Shown: one piece after another, positions 63,153-64,000 of the stretch
How the letters are laid out: each line of letters begins with the position of its first letter
Position numbering within the stretch: position 1 is the stretch's first letter
Source of the DNA: Ignavibacteriaceae bacterium
GTDB lineage: Bacteria; Bacteroidota; Ignavibacteria; Ignavibacteriales; Ignavibacteriaceae
Reading direction: 5' to 3'
Assembly (NCBI GenBank): GCA_019638025.1
Contig: JAHBUO010000005.1
Location: forward strand, 1-64,000
DNA length: 64,000 bases
Translations under genes and position numbers: made by a program
The notes under the pieces: generated by a model
The model's database searches: none
The model's input: the letters and a program-made list of their open reading frames with translations, nothing else
What the model was told of the DNA's origin: nothing

Positions 63153-63812
63153 CTAATCTTTCCAAATAAAATCAAACAGCAAGTAAGAAGCTGAAATCAT
63201 AATAACATCATAACAAATTAAAACAGCTACTTCGATGTAACCTTCTTCAAATGCTGTGCCATCCATCGACATTTTTGTTAGTTCAATAAGAATCAATATT
63301 AACGGTAAAAGTATCGGAAACGATAGAACGGGATATAACGTCCCTTTTGAACCAGCTTTTGCAATAATTGCGGCAATCACTGTAGAGGAGATTGCTATAC
63401 CGATACTACCGAATAAAAATGCCGTCGAAAACAGCAACAAGTTTTTTATTACAAATGCATCAAATAATGCAGTATATAAATTTGCAATAACTACATTCAT
63501 CGAAAAAACGAGTACCAGATTAAAAATCAATTTACCCGAAAAAACTGTCGCCGGCGAAGCAATTAATTGCAGAAGTAGCGATGTCCCTCTTTCTTCTTCA
63601 GAAACAAATGCTCTTGCCAGTCCCGACATTGCCGTAAAAAAAACTACAACCCAAAAGAGTCCACCAGAAAGATAATCGCTAATTTTTTCATTTCCGATGG
63701 AAAAAAGAATCACACTAATTGTTACTATAATGAACATCAAAAGTGAGTTGATTGCGTAACGTGTTCGCAATTCGGAGGCTAAATCTTTTCTAAAAAGTGC
63801 AATTGATGTCAT
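63153..63812 (-). CDS. ccmB: Heme ABC exporter permease CcmB
   Basis: 219 residues, six membrane helices, with the CcmB start TSIALFRKDLASELRTRYAI and the cytosolic segment SGLARAFVSEEERGTSLLLQ (about 61-80) that is strongly conserved in the family. It works with the ATPase CcmA and with CcmC to load CcmE. The start codon is one base after the stop of ccmA. Confidence 0.95.
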   Translation of the reverse strand: MTSIALFRKDLASELRTRYAINSLLMFIIVTISVILFSIGNEKISDYLSGGLFWVVVFFTAMSGLARAFVSEEERGTSLLLQLIASPATVFSGKLIFNLVLVFSMNVVIANLYTALFDAFVIKNLLLFSTAFLFGSIGIAISSTVIAAIIAKAGSKGTLYPVLSFPILLPLILILIELTKMSMDGTAFEEGYIEVAVLICYDVIMISASYLLFDFIWKD

Positions 63813-63813
63813 T

Positions 63814-64000
63814 CTAAAACTGCTCGCTCTTATAATTAGTTAATTCTAAAACCGATGAACATAGGGCTAAGTCGCTATCATCATTTGATGCTATAATTAT
63901 TATTGATTTTTTCGCTTCTTCACCGATGATTTTGTATACTTTTTCTTTACCGGAATTATCTAAATTGGAAATCGGTTCATCTAAAATTACAAGTGCAGGG
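63814..64000 (-). CDS. ccmA: Heme exporter ATP-binding protein CcmA (C-terminal part; runs off the window)
   Basis: The frame enters from the right edge and stops at TAG (63816-63814). The visible 61 residues begin PALVILDEPISNLDNSGK: Walker B with the catalytic Glu and the D-loop of an ABC ATPase, and the tail IIIIASNDDSDLAL contains the switch region, with Asn in place of the usual His (ASNDD). The position directly before ccmB identifies it as CcmA. ATP hydrolysis by CcmA powers release of holo-CcmE. The N-terminal part, with Walker A, lies outside. Confidence 0.9.
   Translation of the reverse strand, partial: PALVILDEPISNLDNSGKEKVYKIIGEEAKKSIIIIASNDDSDLALCSSVLELTNYKSEQF

Noticed and set aside
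1..64000. Reassigned genetic code with TGA as Trp
   Set aside because: rpoN ends at TGA directly after its conserved RpoN box, with the next gene overlapping as ATGA, so TGA is a stop here.
1..64000. tRNA, rRNA, prophage, insertion sequence, CRISPR or toxin-antitoxin loci
   Set aside because: Intergenic gaps are short (at most about 210 bases) and none shows a cloverleaf, integrase or transposase genes, or direct-repeat arrays. Many open frames opposite or out of phase with real genes were judged shadows.

Overview
The window is about two-thirds A+T, almost fully coding, with no stretch over about 210 bases lacking a gene. The gene set points to the Bacteroidota-Chlorobiota-Ignavibacteriota group, most likely an Ignavibacteria-like organism (inference). 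It includes TonB receptors with N-terminal carboxypeptidase-regulatory-like domains, a DUF4249 lipoprotein, an S46 dipeptidyl-peptidase, the large three-domain IspG, DUF3109 and DUF2203 proteins, and a PGI like the C-terminal half of Tal-Pgi fusions. Many genes have clear Shine-Dalgarno sequences (GGAGGA, AAGGAG), unlike most true Bacteroidota, yet at least eight transcription units carry a TAnnTTTG box of the Bacteroidota type 16-28 bases before the start codon. Both features together, and many TTG starts, fit a deep branch of the group.

Layout. 1-8,100: end of an outer-membrane protein gene, mscL, a small membrane protein, a DPP11-type S46 peptidase, a beta-barrel protein, a TonB receptor plus DUF4249 lipoprotein pair and a propeller lipoprotein. 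8,160-15,400: Nudix/PBP1A/glycerate kinase operon diverging from a sugar operon (pgi plus GH13). 15,480-20,720: a signalling operon of PAS histidine kinase, NtrC-type regulator, STAS protein and REC-REC-SpoIIE phosphatase; the last gene has a one-base frameshift. 20,900-25,140: lipoprotein, ferrochelatase, HAD, LolA-like, FAH-family and RRM genes. 25,250-31,510: one long minus-strand run (hybrid kinase, NusG paralogue, YhaM-like exoribonuclease, TPR protein, sirtuin, RadA). 31,670-37,260: second TonB receptor, then dnaG-ferredoxin-geranylgeranyl reductase. 37,390-42,800: DJ-1/PfpI protein with no normal start codon, ispG, a Nif3/zinc-ribbon pair and a cytidylate-kinase-like protein. 42,800-49,490: minus-strand operon built around a 1556-residue lamin-tail-domain surface protein. 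49,640-56,170: DUF3109, rpoN, a methyltransferase-like membrane protein, a parvulin PPIase and hslVU. 56,200-59,280: DUF47-PiT-histidine kinase operon. 59,428-64,000: ccmA(partial)-B-C-D-E-F for cytochrome c maturation, with ccmF interrupted by an in-frame TGA and CcmE of the cysteine (CxxxY) type.

How it fits together. The window couples envelope functions (TonB uptake, PBP1A, LolA-like protein, PPIase, lamin-tail surface protein) to heme and cytochrome supply (hemH, ccm) and to a dense signalling layer: three histidine kinases, an NtrC activator, a STAS/SpoIIE pair, and sigma-54 itself. No phage, insertion sequence, CRISPR array, rRNA or tRNA gene was seen. The points most worth checking are the ccmF TGA, the cysteine-type CcmE, the AUU-start DJ-1 gene, the frameshifted phosphatase, the terminator sitting against the nif3-like start codon, and the set of TAnnTTTG boxes.
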